The notes: generated by a model not told the origin, from the letters alone. A DNA stretch of 64,000 nucleotides from Paenibacillus sp. YN15 (GCF_003285005.1 NZ_QMFA01000011.1:97455-161454), one strand, 5' to 3'. Positions 7,795 through 17,750 are shown, counted from the stretch's first letter. A program made the numbers and translations.

Positions 7795-9081
7795 TTAGAT
7801 CTTAATCAGGTCGGAAATCCGGACTGGCAATCCGGTTTTGATCGCCTGGTTGGCGGCAATACCGGTCATGATAGAGCGGGCGCCGTCCACATGGTCGGCC
7901 GCGCGGTTGTAGATGTCTTCGTCCGGCTCGCCGAACAGGTCGTTCAAGAGCACAGGGTCGCCGCCGCCATGTCCGCCGGCCTTCTCCTCCACCTGCACCT
8001 CATACGGAGCGTCGAACATGGGGTGAACCACCAGATGTTTGCCCACGATAGCGCCTTCCAGCGCCCGGTCGCCGCCGGCGTTTACATAAGAGGTTTCGAC
8101 GATGTTCATTTCGATCCGGCCCTTGGAGCCGTTGAAGGCGATGCGGTAGCCTTCCCAAGGCATGTAGGCATTCAGGGAATAGGTGAGGATGGCCTTGTTT
8201 TTGTACCGCACCATAACGCCCATAGTGTCCTCAATGTTGATGCCGTCGCCGAACACGCTTTGATCGCGCTGATAGCCGTCGTCCTTTTCCGCATCCAGAT
8301 ACATCGCCTTCAGGTTCTCGTTCTCGTCCATATGCAGTGCGAAGGGATCACCCTTGGCATTGGCGCTGCCGGTAGCCCGTTGGTAGAAGGAGGTGACGCC
8401 GCGCTTCTCGGCGTTTTCCCGGCCGTAGAACATCAGGTCGCCAAAGGCAAATACCGTTTCCGGCTCGGAGCCGATCCAGAAGTTCACCAGGTCGAAATGG
8501 TGGGTGGACTTGTGAACCAAGAGGCCTCCGCTGTTGCGCTTGTCCCGGTGCCAGCGGCGGAAATAGTCGGCGCCGTGTTGGGTATTCAGCAGCCACTCGA
8601 AGTGGATGGAATGAACATCCCCAATGACGCCGCTGGCGATCAGCTCGCGGGCCTTGGTGTGATGGGGCGCATAGCGGTAGTTGAAGGTGACGCGCACCTT
8701 GCGGCCTGTGCGTTCCACAGCATCATAAATTTCCTTGCATTTTTCCACATCCACGGTCATGGGTTTCTCGGTGATGACATCGCAGCCCAGCTCAAGAGCG
8801 CGGATAATATAGCGGTGATGGGTCCGGTCCACGCTGGTGACAATGACTACATCCGGCTTTTCAATCTCAATCATTTTGTCGAATTCTTCAGTCTTGTAGG
8901 TATTGACCGAATGGTAGTTATATTTCTCCTGCAACAGCTTGTTGGCATAATCCATCCGGGTCTGGTTGATATCGCAGAACGCGGTCAGCTCCGAGGTTTC
9001 CCGGTAGCTCTCGGCAATCGCCCCATAGAAAAACTGCGCTCTTCCGCCAATGCCCACCTGCACATACTTCTTCTTCGCCAT
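7795..9081 (-). CDS. Gfo/Idh/MocA family oxidoreductase
   Basis: A 428-residue NAD(P)-dependent sugar or cyclitol dehydrogenase. The nucleotide-binding start is VQVGIGGRAQFF (residues 7-18), a slightly unusual Rossmann loop. ITEKPMTVD (about 102-110) carries the EKP motif, and the GFO_IDH_MocA C-terminal domain contains NYRYAPHHTKARELI. TAGGAGGG lies before the ATG. It is divergent from an AraC-type regulator that probably controls it. The substrate is unknown; a plant-sugar derivative is inferred from the neighbourhood. Confidence 0.9.
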   Translation of the reverse strand: MAKKKYVQVGIGGRAQFFYGAIAESYRETSELTAFCDINQTRMDYANKLLQEKYNYHSVNTYKTEEFDKMIEIEKPDVVIVTSVDRTHHRYIIRALELGCDVITEKPMTVDVEKCKEIYDAVERTGRKVRVTFNYRYAPHHTKARELIASGVIGDVHSIHFEWLLNTQHGADYFRRWHRDKRNSGGLLVHKSTHHFDLVNFWIGSEPETVFAFGDLMFYGRENAEKRGVTSFYQRATGSANAKGDPFALHMDENENLKAMYLDAEKDDGYQRDQSVFGDGINIEDTMGVMVRYKNKAILTYSLNAYMPWEGYRIAFNGSKGRIEMNIVETSYVNAGGDRALEGAIVGKHLVVHPMFDAPYEVQVEEKAGGHGGGDPVLLNDLFGEPDEDIYNRAADHVDGARSIMTGIAANQAIKTGLPVRISDLIKI

Positions 9082-9196
9082 GTAAATAACCCTCCTAATG
9101 GTCTATTTCCTGCTTTATTGGCATCCAGCATGGTTACGTTCACAAGCTCATGGTATCACAGTAAAATGATAATATCTCCGCATTTCTAAGGATTTA

Positions 9197-9226
9197 TTAC
9201 TTCAACACCGCATATTTTGCTATAAT
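9197..9226 (+). promoter_or_regulatory. Candidate promoter of the AraC regulator
   Basis: TTACTT (9197-9202), an 18-base spacer and TATAAT (9221-9226), 54 bases before the start codon. Confidence 0.55.
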
Positions 9227-9279
9227 AAAAGCAATCATTTGAACAATTATAAGAACCCAAAAAAAGGAGTCCGCCTTCC

Positions 9280-10176
9280 ATGGAACTCTCCAGGCTGCCC
9301 GTTTCCTTGCATTTCGGCAAAACCCCCAACCCGCGACCGGTTCAGGTGGAATTTGACCGCCGGTCCCAGTCTTACACCATGACCGCCAACCATTTTCACA
9401 GCGAATATGAGCTGTATTACCTGTTTAACGGCGAACGCTATTATTTTATCAAAGACCGGACCTATACCATTCTGGCAGGCGATCTGGTGATGATCGATTC
9501 GGAGGAGGTTCACAAGACAGCCAACCGCAACATCCCCAACCATGACCGGCTGGTGCTTTATTATCAGCCCGCTCTGTTTGCCGCCCTCCAGGAGGAGGAG
9601 CGGGAGCTTCTCCTGTCCGTGTTCCGGCGGGACTACCCCGTTCTCCGCCTTAACCTCCAGGAGCGCCTGATGGTGGAGGAGCTGCTGCTGTCCCTTCTGG
9701 AGGAGGTGGCGGAGCAGCCTCCCGGCTACAGCCTGCGGGTGGAGCATTTGGCGGTGGAGTTTCTTTTGCTGACGGCGCGGATTCTCCTGAAGAAGGAAAC
9801 AGTGGCCGCGGAGGCTCCCTCCCCTTCCCAACTGAAGCTTACCGAAATCGTCCGCCATATCAACACCCACTACAGCGAACCGCTGGATCTGGAGGGGTTG
9901 GCTGCCCGTTTTTTCATCAGCAAAAGCCATTTAAGCCGGACCTTCAAGGAATTTACCGGCTTCGGCTTCAGCGAATACCTGATTTTGACCCGGATCAAAG
10001 AAGCCCAGCAGATGCTGCGGGGCTCCACAAAAACCATTACGGAAATTTCCGAAGCCTCGGGCTTCGATAACTTTTCCCATTTCGGCAAAACCTTCAAAAA
10101 AGCCACCGGCATGTCTCCCCGGCAATACCGCGCCATCCACCAGAACAACAAAACCGGCGGAGGGCAAGGGGCATAA
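9280..10176 (+). CDS. AraC family transcriptional regulator
   Basis: A 298-residue protein. The N-terminal AraC-type cupin (about 20-160, HFHSEYELYYLFNGERYYFI) would bind a sugar. The C-terminal pair of helix-turn-helices (about 187-285) includes LAARFFISKSHLSRTFKEFTG and ITEISEASGFDNFSHFGKTFKK. AAAGGAG lies 10 bases before the ATG. It is divergent from the Gfo/Idh/MocA gene, a common regulator-target layout. Confidence 0.9.
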   Translation: MELSRLPVSLHFGKTPNPRPVQVEFDRRSQSYTMTANHFHSEYELYYLFNGERYYFIKDRTYTILAGDLVMIDSEEVHKTANRNIPNHDRLVLYYQPALFAALQEEERELLLSVFRRDYPVLRLNLQERLMVEELLLSLLEEVAEQPPGYSLRVEHLAVEFLLLTARILLKKETVAAEAPSPSQLKLTEIVRHINTHYSEPLDLEGLAARFFISKSHLSRTFKEFTGFGFSEYLILTRIKEAQQMLRGSTKTITEISEASGFDNFSHFGKTFKKATGMSPRQYRAIHQNNKTGGGQGA

Positions 10177-10214
10177 GCAGCTCCGCCTCCACCGGCAGCT
10201 TTTCCATCATCGTG

Positions 10215-12050
10215 TCAACCTTCCGATTCCCGCACTTTATACAGTCCGTCGGGGCCTCTGACCGGCTCAGCCCCTTTCTCTCCGTTTGGCGGACTCCATA
10301 ACGGCCATGCATCGAGCTTGGCGTCATAGCGGTAAAAGGCCTCTTCCAGACTGAGAATCAGCTCGCTGCCCGAAACGAAAAAGTGGCCCTGGCCTTGACC
10401 GGGGGGCTCCGCCATCGCCCGCTCCTTCTCCCCGGGACGCCAAAACCTCCATCCCGCAGGAATAATGTTCTGGCCGCCATCCTTGTACAGCTGGAGATAA
10501 ACTCCTCCGTCGGCAGCCAATCTGGCAATCCCATCCGCCGTATAACGCGATCCATCCGTACCGATATATTCGGTATACGGAAGACCCTCCCTGGTCTTGG
10601 TCCGATAGATGCCGTCTGCAACAGGAAGAACGGATAAATCCAGCAGGTGGTATTTGTTAATCAGCGCCGACCGGGAAAAATCCTCCTCCGTTTTGAGCAG
10701 TTCTCCGCCACCGTAGGTAAAGAACGAAACCATACCGGACTCCATCCGGTTTTGAAAAGCCAGAACATAGCTCAGCTTCCGGAAAGGGTCCCAGACGGCA
10801 AAATGTATATTGTCGCTTTCGTCCCTCTGATGGCTGCGAAGAATTGTTTTGGTCAAGGAATTGATGTCATACGTGAACACACCGGCATAGGAGGTATACA
10901 TAAGGGAATCGGAACCGGTCCAGGAAATAGGGGCATCCCCGGGCTCCACCGTGGAGTAGAAAACATGCTCCAACACGGCGGGCTCTTTGCCCTCCCGCTC
11001 CAGAATAAAGGCGTAGCTCCACCCATCTCCGTCGCCCATAGGGCCTCCAATGCTGACAACTCCCACATAGCTTCTTTTGTCCGGAGAAATAATCAATTGA
11101 TCATACAAACGATCCCGCGGCCCCATGGGAAGGGCCTCGCCTGAAAGACTGTCCTTCCAGACACTGGAGGGCATACGGCGGATCACCAGGCTCCCCTCCT
11201 CATAGTACAGCCGGTTTCCGCTTACTGCCTCCAGGGTATCCAACCGGAAATAACTCTCGGTATATGGCTCTTGAGCAGAACCGGCCTCCCCAAGTGCAAT
11301 CCGGAGCTTCCGCATATCCTCCCATTCCGCCTGCACCGGCCTGCCATCCCGGTCAACGGGCAGCGCGGGCAGCATATCCTCGGAAAACTGAAGCGCCACA
11401 CTGTCCCTCTCCGCCGGAAGCAGCAAATGTACGCCGTATTCCCTTGCTCGCAACAGCAGGGCGTCCGAATCTCCCTTGCCCGCCGTTTCTGCCGGCACAT
11501 AACCCAAAGTCTCCCGGCGCTCGATGATTATATCCGGCAGCCCTCCCAGGCTTAACGGAGCGGAGGTCCCCACGGGGAGCAGCAGCTTCACTTGGATCTG
11601 CTTTTCATCGTGGGCCATCGGGATGATCTCCGCTTTTTTCCCGCCCAGCTCGATCCCGTCCAGCACAGCGGACATGCTCTTGGCATCGGCTTCGGCAAAT
11701 TCGAGAACAATGAACAGCTTTTCCCAATGATACACCACCTTTAGCGGCCCCTCGGGAAGCTCTGCAGTCTCCCAGGAAACCAGCATCCTGTTGGTGGTTT
11801 CATTCTCCTCCGTGAAGGCGATCCGCTTTATCAGGCCCGCAGCCGCCGTATCCGGGGCGTTTGGCGATGGGGTTGGGGAAGGGTCACCTGCACCTGCACC
11901 TGCGGCGGCGGAGGCTGCAACGGTTGGGCTCCCATTCCCCGCTCCGGGGGCAGTCATACTTGCGCCGGGCTGCTCCGAAGCGGAATCACAGGCAACCAAG
12001 GCAAACACACCAACAATCATGATAACAATAAGGGCGAAGTTCCGAACCAA
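10215..12050 (-). CDS. Large lipoprotein of unknown function
   Basis: A 611-residue protein starting at a TTG 7 bases after GGGAGG. The signal peptide MVRNFALIVIMIVGVFALVAC has a lipobox LVAC with the lipidated Cys at 21. An Ala/Gly/Pro/Ser-rich linker runs to about residue 70. The rest is extracellular, has no catalytic motif I recognise, and contains repeated beta-strand-like stretches. A cell-wall-anchored sensor or binding protein is possible but not shown. It is divergent from a transporter gene and convergent with the AraC regulator. Confidence 0.75.
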   Translation of the reverse strand: MVRNFALIVIMIVGVFALVACDSASEQPGASMTAPGAGNGSPTVAASAAAGAGAGDPSPTPSPNAPDTAAAGLIKRIAFTEENETTNRMLVSWETAELPEGPLKVVYHWEKLFIVLEFAEADAKSMSAVLDGIELGGKKAEIIPMAHDEKQIQVKLLLPVGTSAPLSLGGLPDIIIERRETLGYVPAETAGKGDSDALLLRAREYGVHLLLPAERDSVALQFSEDMLPALPVDRDGRPVQAEWEDMRKLRIALGEAGSAQEPYTESYFRLDTLEAVSGNRLYYEEGSLVIRRMPSSVWKDSLSGEALPMGPRDRLYDQLIISPDKRSYVGVVSIGGPMGDGDGWSYAFILEREGKEPAVLEHVFYSTVEPGDAPISWTGSDSLMYTSYAGVFTYDINSLTKTILRSHQRDESDNIHFAVWDPFRKLSYVLAFQNRMESGMVSFFTYGGGELLKTEEDFSRSALINKYHLLDLSVLPVADGIYRTKTREGLPYTEYIGTDGSRYTADGIARLAADGGVYLQLYKDGGQNIIPAGWRFWRPGEKERAMAEPPGQGQGHFFVSGSELILSLEEAFYRYDAKLDAWPLWSPPNGEKGAEPVRGPDGLYKVRESEG

Positions 12051-12188
12051 GCCTCTCCCTCCCAAAAATGAATTTGTACAATGATATGGAGATCCTTTCC
12101 ATCTTAACATAAAGCCATTTTGTTTACGAAAATGCCGTATACTGCGCATTTTCATTCGGGGGAATGTTTTTGTATTCAACATCACCCG

Positions 12189-12201
12189 CTTATGCTATAA
12201 T
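12189..12201 (+). promoter_or_regulatory. Extended -10 promoter of the SLC13-type transporter
   Basis: TGCTATAAT gives an extended -10 (TATAAT 12196-12201). No good -35 is visible. It lies 57 bases before the start codon. Confidence 0.55.
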
Positions 12202-12258
12202 TTGCTCGTTTTGTACGATTGCTTTATGCCATCTCCCTACGAAGGAAGTTGTCCCGAC

Positions 12259-13410
12259 ATGATGAAAACCGACATTCCATTATTCAACCTGCGCACCCCG
12301 GCCAGGCTGTGGCCTGCGGTCAAGCAGGAGGCGGTGCTGGCAACCGCCTTCGTCTGCGCCGTGCTGACCATGTTCTTCGTCCCGCCGTCCCCCGCTTATG
12401 TGGGCTATATGGACTTTCGGGTGCTGGCCCTGCTGTTTTGCCTGATGGTTGTGGTAGCCGGGGTGCAAAGCTGCGGCTTATTCGATGTTCTCGCCCAGAA
12501 GCTTCTGTCCGGGTCCAAATCCATCCGGTTGCTCTGCCTGTTGCTGATCCTCATGCCCTTTGCCGGCTCCATGCTGATCACCAATGATGTGGCTTTGCTG
12601 GCCTTTGTGCCCTTCGCCATCGTCGTCCTGGACATGATCGGACGCCCGCAATACCTGATTCTGGTGATTACCGCCCAGACCCTTGCCGCCAATTTGGGCA
12701 GTATGGCTACACCCATAGGAAACCCGCAGAATCTGTTTTTGTATTCCAAATATCATATTTCCATCGCGTCATTCCTCACGGCCATGCTGCCGTATACGCT
12801 TCTCAGTCTGCTGGCGCTGGCGCTAATGGTGTTTCTGTTTAAAAAAGAAGCCATCGAAGTCCGCTTCGACACTCCCCGAACCATCAGCAATCCGCGTCAG
12901 GTATATCTCATGTCGGGGCTGTTTCTTTTATGCCTGCTGTCCGTTCTGCATGTGATCCATTACGGCGTCGTGCTGGCGCTTGTTCTGGCGGCTATGCTGC
13001 TTTTTGCGCGGGATCTGTTCCGCAAGGCGGATTACAGTCTGCTGGCCACCTTTGTGTTCTTCTTCATCTGTGCGGGCAATATCGGACAGATGGAGCAGCT
13101 CCGGCATTTTCTCAGTTCCATTATGGCTAAAAGCACCCTGGTTTCCTCCGTTCTGGCCAGCCAGCTCATCAGCAACGTCCCCGCCGCCGTCCTGCTCTCC
13201 GGCTTCACCGACCGCTGGAAGGAGCTGCTGATCGGCGTGAATGTAGGCGGCTTGGGCACCCTCATCGCCTCCCTGGCCAGCCTGATTTCCTTCAAGCTCT
13301 ACCTCAAAACCCCCAAGGCCCGGCCGCTCAAATATTTGGGCGTGTTTACAGCGGCCAATGCCGCGGGACTGTTAGTGTTAATGCTTGCCGCCGGGCTGTG
13401 GAATCATTAA
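12259..13410 (+). CDS. SLC13/ArsB/NhaD-type anion or cation transporter
   Basis: A 383-residue protein with about 10-11 hydrophobic segments. TNDVALLAFVPFAIVVLD and ANLGSMATPIGNPQN (about 145-180) are the first conserved loop of the ion transporter superfamily. SQLISNVPAAVLLSGF and VGGLGTLIASLASLIS form the inverted second repeat. Such proteins move dicarboxylates, arsenite or Na+. The substrate cannot be assigned. The start was set at the ATG 10 bases after GAAGGAAG. Confidence 0.8.
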   Translation: MMKTDIPLFNLRTPARLWPAVKQEAVLATAFVCAVLTMFFVPPSPAYVGYMDFRVLALLFCLMVVVAGVQSCGLFDVLAQKLLSGSKSIRLLCLLLILMPFAGSMLITNDVALLAFVPFAIVVLDMIGRPQYLILVITAQTLAANLGSMATPIGNPQNLFLYSKYHISIASFLTAMLPYTLLSLLALALMVFLFKKEAIEVRFDTPRTISNPRQVYLMSGLFLLCLLSVLHVIHYGVVLALVLAAMLLFARDLFRKADYSLLATFVFFFICAGNIGQMEQLRHFLSSIMAKSTLVSSVLASQLISNVPAAVLLSGFTDRWKELLIGVNVGGLGTLIASLASLISFKLYLKTPKARPLKYLGVFTAANAAGLLVLMLAAGLWNH

Positions 13411-13419
13411 GCACAGGAA

Positions 13420-13463
13420 CCCCCTGCAAAGTCCGCTATGGCTCTGCAGGGGGTTGGCTTTTT
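13420..13463 (+). terminator. Terminator after the transporter
   Basis: CCCCCTGCA pairs with TGCAGGGGG, followed by TTGGCTTTTT. Confidence 0.8.
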
Positions 13464-15417
13464 AATCCTGATATACGCTTCGGGTGACGGAGATGGATTT
13501 GCCGTACTTGTTGGTGGTGAGGATGACAAACACGTTCTCGCCCTTGTTCAGACTGATATCCCTCGAAAACTCTCCGTTCCAGTTGGGAAAGAGCTTCTCA
13601 TCGTTTAGATACACGTTAGGGCTACTATCATTAGAGTCTTTTACCGTTCCAGACAGTGTGATTCGCTTGAGGGTAGTCCGCAACGGCAAATAATCAACAG
13701 TTAGTGTAGGGGCCGCAACAATATAGAATATTGTTCTTTTTTCTATCACAGTCTTTCCTGAGGCGTTTACCGCCCGGATTATCAACACATTATCCCCTTC
13801 TGTCAATGTAACGGTTTTGCTGAATTCCCCATTCCAGTTCACAACCAGCTTTTCATTATTCAAATAAACCACGGGATCATTGTCATTTTTGTCTTTAACT
13901 TTACCGGTTAGAGTAACATTGCCTACATTTACCGTCAGCGGAACATCATAAACCCTCAATTCCGGTCCATCGGATTCAAAAATGACTGTTTTGACAATGG
14001 TGGTAATTTTGCCTTTATTACTCTCGGCTCTGAAGGTCAAGGTGTTCTGCCCGTCGGAGAGGGTCAATTCCTTGGTGAACTCCCCGTTCCAGTTCACGTA
14101 AAGCTTCTCCCCGTTCAAATAAACCACGGGATTCCGGTCATTGGCATCCTTTACACTGCCGGTGATGGTCAGCTTGTTATTGCTGGTGCTTTCCGGTATA
14201 TCGCCCAGCTTCAATACCGGAGCGCCCGAGTTGAAGCTGATGGTTTTGACCACTTGCGTAACCTTGTCTGAGGCATTGACCGCTTTGAAGGTCAGGGTGT
14301 TCACACCCTCCTTCAGCTTGACGGTTGTGGAGAACTCCCCGTTCCAATCCGGGTAAAGCCGCTGCTCATTCAGATAAACATACGGATTGCGGTCGGTCGT
14401 ATCCGTTACTGTACCGGTAATGGAGACAGACTCTTTATCCGAAGTCTCCGGGATGTTGTGCAGCTTCAGTTGGGGACCGGCCACCTGGTAGGTGATCTGC
14501 TTGCGCACGGTGGAGGCTTTGCCGCTGGAGAGCTTGGCAACAACGGTTACACTGTATACCCCTTCCTCCTCCAGGCTGTACCCTTCCTTAAAGGCTCCAT
14601 TCACCACATCCACTGCGGTTCCGTTAATGGTAACCTTCGCCCCTTTGCTGACTGTGCCGGAAACATAGAAGGTGCCGCTGTCCGTTTTTTCCGGCATGGT
14701 GACTGCCAGGGAAGGACCGTCGGCCTGATCCTGGACAGAGGACTTGATGACCTTGTAAAGCAGGGTGGCCACCTCAGCCCGGGTAATGGGATTCTGCGGC
14801 CGGAAGGTTCTGTTCTCATAACCGCTGATCAAACTGTTTTCCGCGGCAATGGCCACATAATCACGGAGACCGAAGGAAATGTCCTCCACATCGACAAAGC
14901 TTCTTCGCAATACGTTGGAATCCCTAAGGTCATCAGTGGTGTAGCCCAGGATTTTGACCAGCGCTACGGCCACGTCCTCCCGGGTGGCCCGGGTATCCGG
15001 GCTGAAAAACGCCTGCCCCTTGGGCGGATAATAGCCTGTCAAATATTCTTTGGTCGCCTCTATGTAGGAATAAGACCATCTGTCGTTCTGGACATCGCTG
15101 AAGGTCGGCGCGTCCTTGTAACCCAGATTCAACGAAAAAGTAGTGGCGATAAGCTTGGCAAACTCCTCCCGGGTAATGGAATTCTCCGGCTTAAAGGAAG
15201 AATCGTCATACCCGCTGATAATTCCCTTCTGCGCCATGTCATAGATGGCATCATTGGCCCAATGGTTGGATACATCCACAAACACAATATTCTGGTTGAT
15301 GGTTCCTCCATCCACGGCCTGGTTTTGCAGCACGTTGCCTTCCGCGTATGCCAAGGGCATCACCGGCAACAGGCAAAGCGCCAGCATGAGCAACAGCACC
15401 CTCTTCAAATTCTTCAC
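13462..15417 (-). CDS. SLH-domain cell surface protein with Ig-like repeats
   Basis: A 651-residue secreted protein. A signal peptide (about 1-27, ending AYA) is followed by three SLH domains (about 45-230, e.g. DVSNHWANDAIYDMAQKGII) that bind pyruvylated wall polymer. A diverged Ig-like domain (about 238-315) and four close copies of an 85-residue module follow, each with YLN..L...WNGEF. The start is a GTG 6 bases after GAGGGAGAA. It could be an adhesin or S-layer-associated protein; no enzyme domain is visible. Confidence 0.9.
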   Translation of the reverse strand: MKNLKRVLLLMLALCLLPVMPLAYAEGNVLQNQAVDGGTINQNIVFVDVSNHWANDAIYDMAQKGIISGYDDSSFKPENSITREEFAKLIATTFSLNLGYKDAPTFSDVQNDRWSYSYIEATKEYLTGYYPPKGQAFFSPDTRATREDVAVALVKILGYTTDDLRDSNVLRRSFVDVEDISFGLRDYVAIAAENSLISGYENRTFRPQNPITRAEVATLLYKVIKSSVQDQADGPSLAVTMPEKTDSGTFYVSGTVSKGAKVTINGTAVDVVNGAFKEGYSLEEEGVYSVTVVAKLSSGKASTVRKQITYQVAGPQLKLHNIPETSDKESVSITGTVTDTTDRNPYVYLNEQRLYPDWNGEFSTTVKLKEGVNTLTFKAVNASDKVTQVVKTISFNSGAPVLKLGDIPESTSNNKLTITGSVKDANDRNPVVYLNGEKLYVNWNGEFTKELTLSDGQNTLTFRAESNKGKITTIVKTVIFESDGPELRVYDVPLTVNVGNVTLTGKVKDKNDNDPVVYLNNEKLVVNWNGEFSKTVTLTEGDNVLIIRAVNASGKTVIEKRTIFYIVAAPTLTVDYLPLRTTLKRITLSGTVKDSNDSSPNVYLNDEKLFPNWNGEFSRDISLNKGENVFVILTTNKYGKSISVTRSVYQD

Positions 15418-15529
15418 TGCACATTCTCCCTCTCTGTTTAAGTGGTACATGGATAGCCGGAATGGAAATAATCGGCATCATCCATATATTTCAATATAAC
15501 GCATTTCCGCCCGTCCGGTTTCATTTTCG

Positions 15530-15577
15530 CAAAAAAAGCAAAATACCCCATCAGCCCGGCTTGCGGCGGATGGGGCA
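15530..15577 (-). terminator. Terminator after the sugar permease genes
   Basis: On the minus strand CCCCATC pairs with GATGGGG, followed by a T-rich run. Confidence 0.7.
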
Positions 15578-15592
15578 CTTGGTTTTGGCGGT

Positions 15593-16435
15593 TTATTGCT
15601 TCAGGCCGCTGGTGCTGATGCCGTCCACAATGTACTTTTGGAAGATGAAGAAGATGGTGCAGATGGGTACCAGAGAGAGCGTCGCCATGGCGAACATTCC
15701 GCCCCAGTTGTTGACGGATTCTGCGTCCAGGAACAGCTTCAGAGCCAGTGAAACGGGATAATTCTCCGGACGGTTCAGGTACAGAAGCGGTGTCAGGAAG
15801 TCGTCCCATCTCCAGTAGAAGGAGAAGATGGTGGCGGTAATCAGCGCCGGCACAATCAGCGGCAGAATAATCCGGAAGAAGATGCTGTACTTGGTGCAGC
15901 CGTCAATCTTGGCCGCCTCATCCAACTCCCGCGGGATGGTGCGGATGAACTGCATGATCAGGAAGATGAAGAAGGGTGTGCCGAAATAATGGGGGAGAAT
16001 AACCGGCTTGAAGGTAGACAGCCACCCCAGCTTGGCGTACATGATGTACTGCGGAATCACAACCACATCGTTGGGCAGCATCATCACGCCCATAACGCAG
16101 GTGAACAAAATGGCGCTTCCCTTAAAGGGAATGCGGGCCAGGCCATACGCAACCAAAGCCGAGGAGCAAACGGCTCCGATGGTGGAAAAAGTGGCGATAA
16201 ACAGCGAGTTTTTGAAGAAGGTGGCAAAGGTAGTGTTGGCGAAGCCTCTCCAGCCGGTTACGTAATTGTTGAATTCCAGACGGCTGGGAATCAGGGAAAA
16301 GGCATTGCCGAAGATTTCATCATTGGGCTTCAAGGAGCTGGAAATCAGCCACAGGATCGGATAAAGCATGATGATGGCTATGGCGCCGATAATGATATGG
16401 TACAGGTACGGTTGTATTTTTTTGTTGAATGTCAT
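15593..16435 (-). CDS. Carbohydrate ABC transporter permease (MalG type)
   Basis: A 280-residue inner-membrane subunit with six hydrophobic segments. The EAA loop that docks the ATPase is RELDEAAKIDGCTKYSIFFRIILP (about 178-201). GGGGGAAGAGG lies just before the ATG, 15 bases after the upstream permease stop. No ATPase gene is nearby, so a shared MsmK-type ATPase elsewhere is likely. The gene ends at its own terminator. Confidence 0.92.
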   Translation of the reverse strand: MTFNKKIQPYLYHIIIGAIAIIMLYPILWLISSSLKPNDEIFGNAFSLIPSRLEFNNYVTGWRGFANTTFATFFKNSLFIATFSTIGAVCSSALVAYGLARIPFKGSAILFTCVMGVMMLPNDVVVIPQYIMYAKLGWLSTFKPVILPHYFGTPFFIFLIMQFIRTIPRELDEAAKIDGCTKYSIFFRIILPLIVPALITATIFSFYWRWDDFLTPLLYLNRPENYPVSLALKLFLDAESVNNWGGMFAMATLSLVPICTIFFIFQKYIVDGISTSGLKQ

Positions 16436-16450
16436 GGCCTCTTCCCCCTC

Positions 16451-17392
16451 CTATTCGTAATGGACCCACAGCTTGGACAGCCTAAACAGAGTGAACGTGA
16501 TAAGCGCGATAATAATCAGCATCACCCATGCCATAGCCGAGGCATAACCCATGTCGAAGAAGCGGAATGCCTTTTGGTACAGGTACAGCGAGTAAAGCAA
16601 GGTATTGTCCAGGGGACCGCCTTCGCCTCTGGAAATGATGTATGCCGGCGTAAAGGTCATAAACGCGGAGATAGTCTGCATGATCAGGTTGAACAGGATG
16701 ATCGGGCTTAACAGCGGCAGAGTGATATTGAAGAACTGGCGCACCTTGTTGGCTCCGTCTACGGATGCCGCTTCGTAATAGGATGCGGGAATATTCTTCA
16801 GACCGGCCAGAAAGATCAGCATGGAGGAGCCGAACTGCCAGACGGACAACGCAATCAGTGTGTACAGTGCCGTTCCGGGATTGCCGATCCAGTTGGTGGA
16901 GACATCGATGCCGATAGCGCCCAGCGCCGAATTAACCAAGCCCTTGTCACCGAAAATTTGCGACCACATGATGGCCACGGCCACGCTGCCGCCGATCAGG
17001 GAAGGCAGATAGTAGGCGGAGCGGTAAAAGCCGATGCCCTTGATGGCGTTTTTCAGCAGCATAGCCACGATCAAGGCGAAGGTGAGCCGAAACGGCACGC
17101 TCAAGAATACGTAGGTGAAGGTCACCTGGAAGGACTTCATGATCTTGGCGTCGTCGGTGAAAATCTTTTGGTAGTTGTCGAAGCCGACCCAGTTGGGAGA
17201 CGACATCAGGTCGTAATTGGTGAAGGAATAATACAAGGAAGACAGGATGGGATACAAAGTAAAAATTAAAAACCCGAGAAGAAAGGGAGCCGCGAATACG
17301 TATCCGACGACATTATCGTTATCCAGAAACCGGGCCAGGCGGCCGGTTCTGCGAGCACCCGCTTTCAGTTGCCCGGCGTTTGCTGTTTTCAT
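16451..17392 (-). CDS. Carbohydrate ABC transporter permease (MalF type)
   Basis: A 313-residue permease. The N-terminal hydrophobic segment lies at about 27-50, and the EAA loop is about 218-240 (SYYEAASVDGANKVRQFFNITLP). AAAGGAG lies 9 bases before the chosen ATG; a TTG at 17401 directly after the ribosome site is less likely. With the next gene it forms the membrane channel for the binding protein at 19691-21025, from which it is separated by an ABC exporter gene. Confidence 0.92.
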   Translation of the reverse strand: MKTANAGQLKAGARRTGRLARFLDNDNVVGYVFAAPFLLGFLIFTLYPILSSLYYSFTNYDLMSSPNWVGFDNYQKIFTDDAKIMKSFQVTFTYVFLSVPFRLTFALIVAMLLKNAIKGIGFYRSAYYLPSLIGGSVAVAIMWSQIFGDKGLVNSALGAIGIDVSTNWIGNPGTALYTLIALSVWQFGSSMLIFLAGLKNIPASYYEAASVDGANKVRQFFNITLPLLSPIILFNLIMQTISAFMTFTPAYIISRGEGGPLDNTLLYSLYLYQKAFRFFDMGYASAMAWVMLIIIALITFTLFRLSKLWVHYE

Positions 17393-17579
17393 GTGACTCA
17401 ACTCCTTTGAAGGTATGTCGGCCTGCTTGTTTGCTGTCTCTTCATACTTTTATTATCCGTTAAAACGGCTCTTGTTAGAATTTAAAAAACCGTTTACTTT
17501 GTACAAAAAACAGAGAAAAGAACGGGGAGCCGGCGGGATGGCCGGAGGGCGGAGAGCGGGGTTCAAATCCGCTCTGTTT

Positions 17580-17658
17580 CACGAAATAACGGCTCCTCAG
17601 TCCGCAGAAATGAATATCTAGTGGTTTTCTGCCAAATAACGGCTTCTGAGTCCGCACA
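17580..17658. repeat. Two dispersed family 1 repeats
   Basis: Two direct copies of about 27 bases, at 17580-17606 and 17631-17658. They read CGAAATAACGGCTCCTCAG and CAAATAACGGCTTCTGAG, each followed by TCCGCA. They lie in the 355-base gene-free stretch between the exporter and the permeases, which otherwise holds only the exporter terminator and a short tandem repeat. Confidence 0.6.
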
Positions 17659-17695
17659 AAAAAATCCGCCCCCCGCGATTTGCGGAAGTGCGGAT
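17658..17695 (-). terminator. Terminator after the ABC exporter
   Basis: On the minus strand ATCCGC pairs with GCGGAT, followed by seven T. Confidence 0.65.
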
Positions 17696-17708
17696 CATCT
17701 TTAATTTT

Positions 17709-17750
17709 CTGCTGTCTCTGCTATCTCTGCTGTCTCTGCTGCCTCTGCTA
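17709..17750. repeat. Nine-base imperfect tandem repeat
   Basis: About 4.5 units of CTGCTGTCT with small changes, directly after the exporter stop codon. A slippage-prone simple repeat, not coding. Confidence 0.6.

Noticed and set aside
17402..17747. A small gene in the exporter-permease intergenic region
   Set aside because: Short frames there are formed by dispersed and simple repeats and lack ribosome sites.
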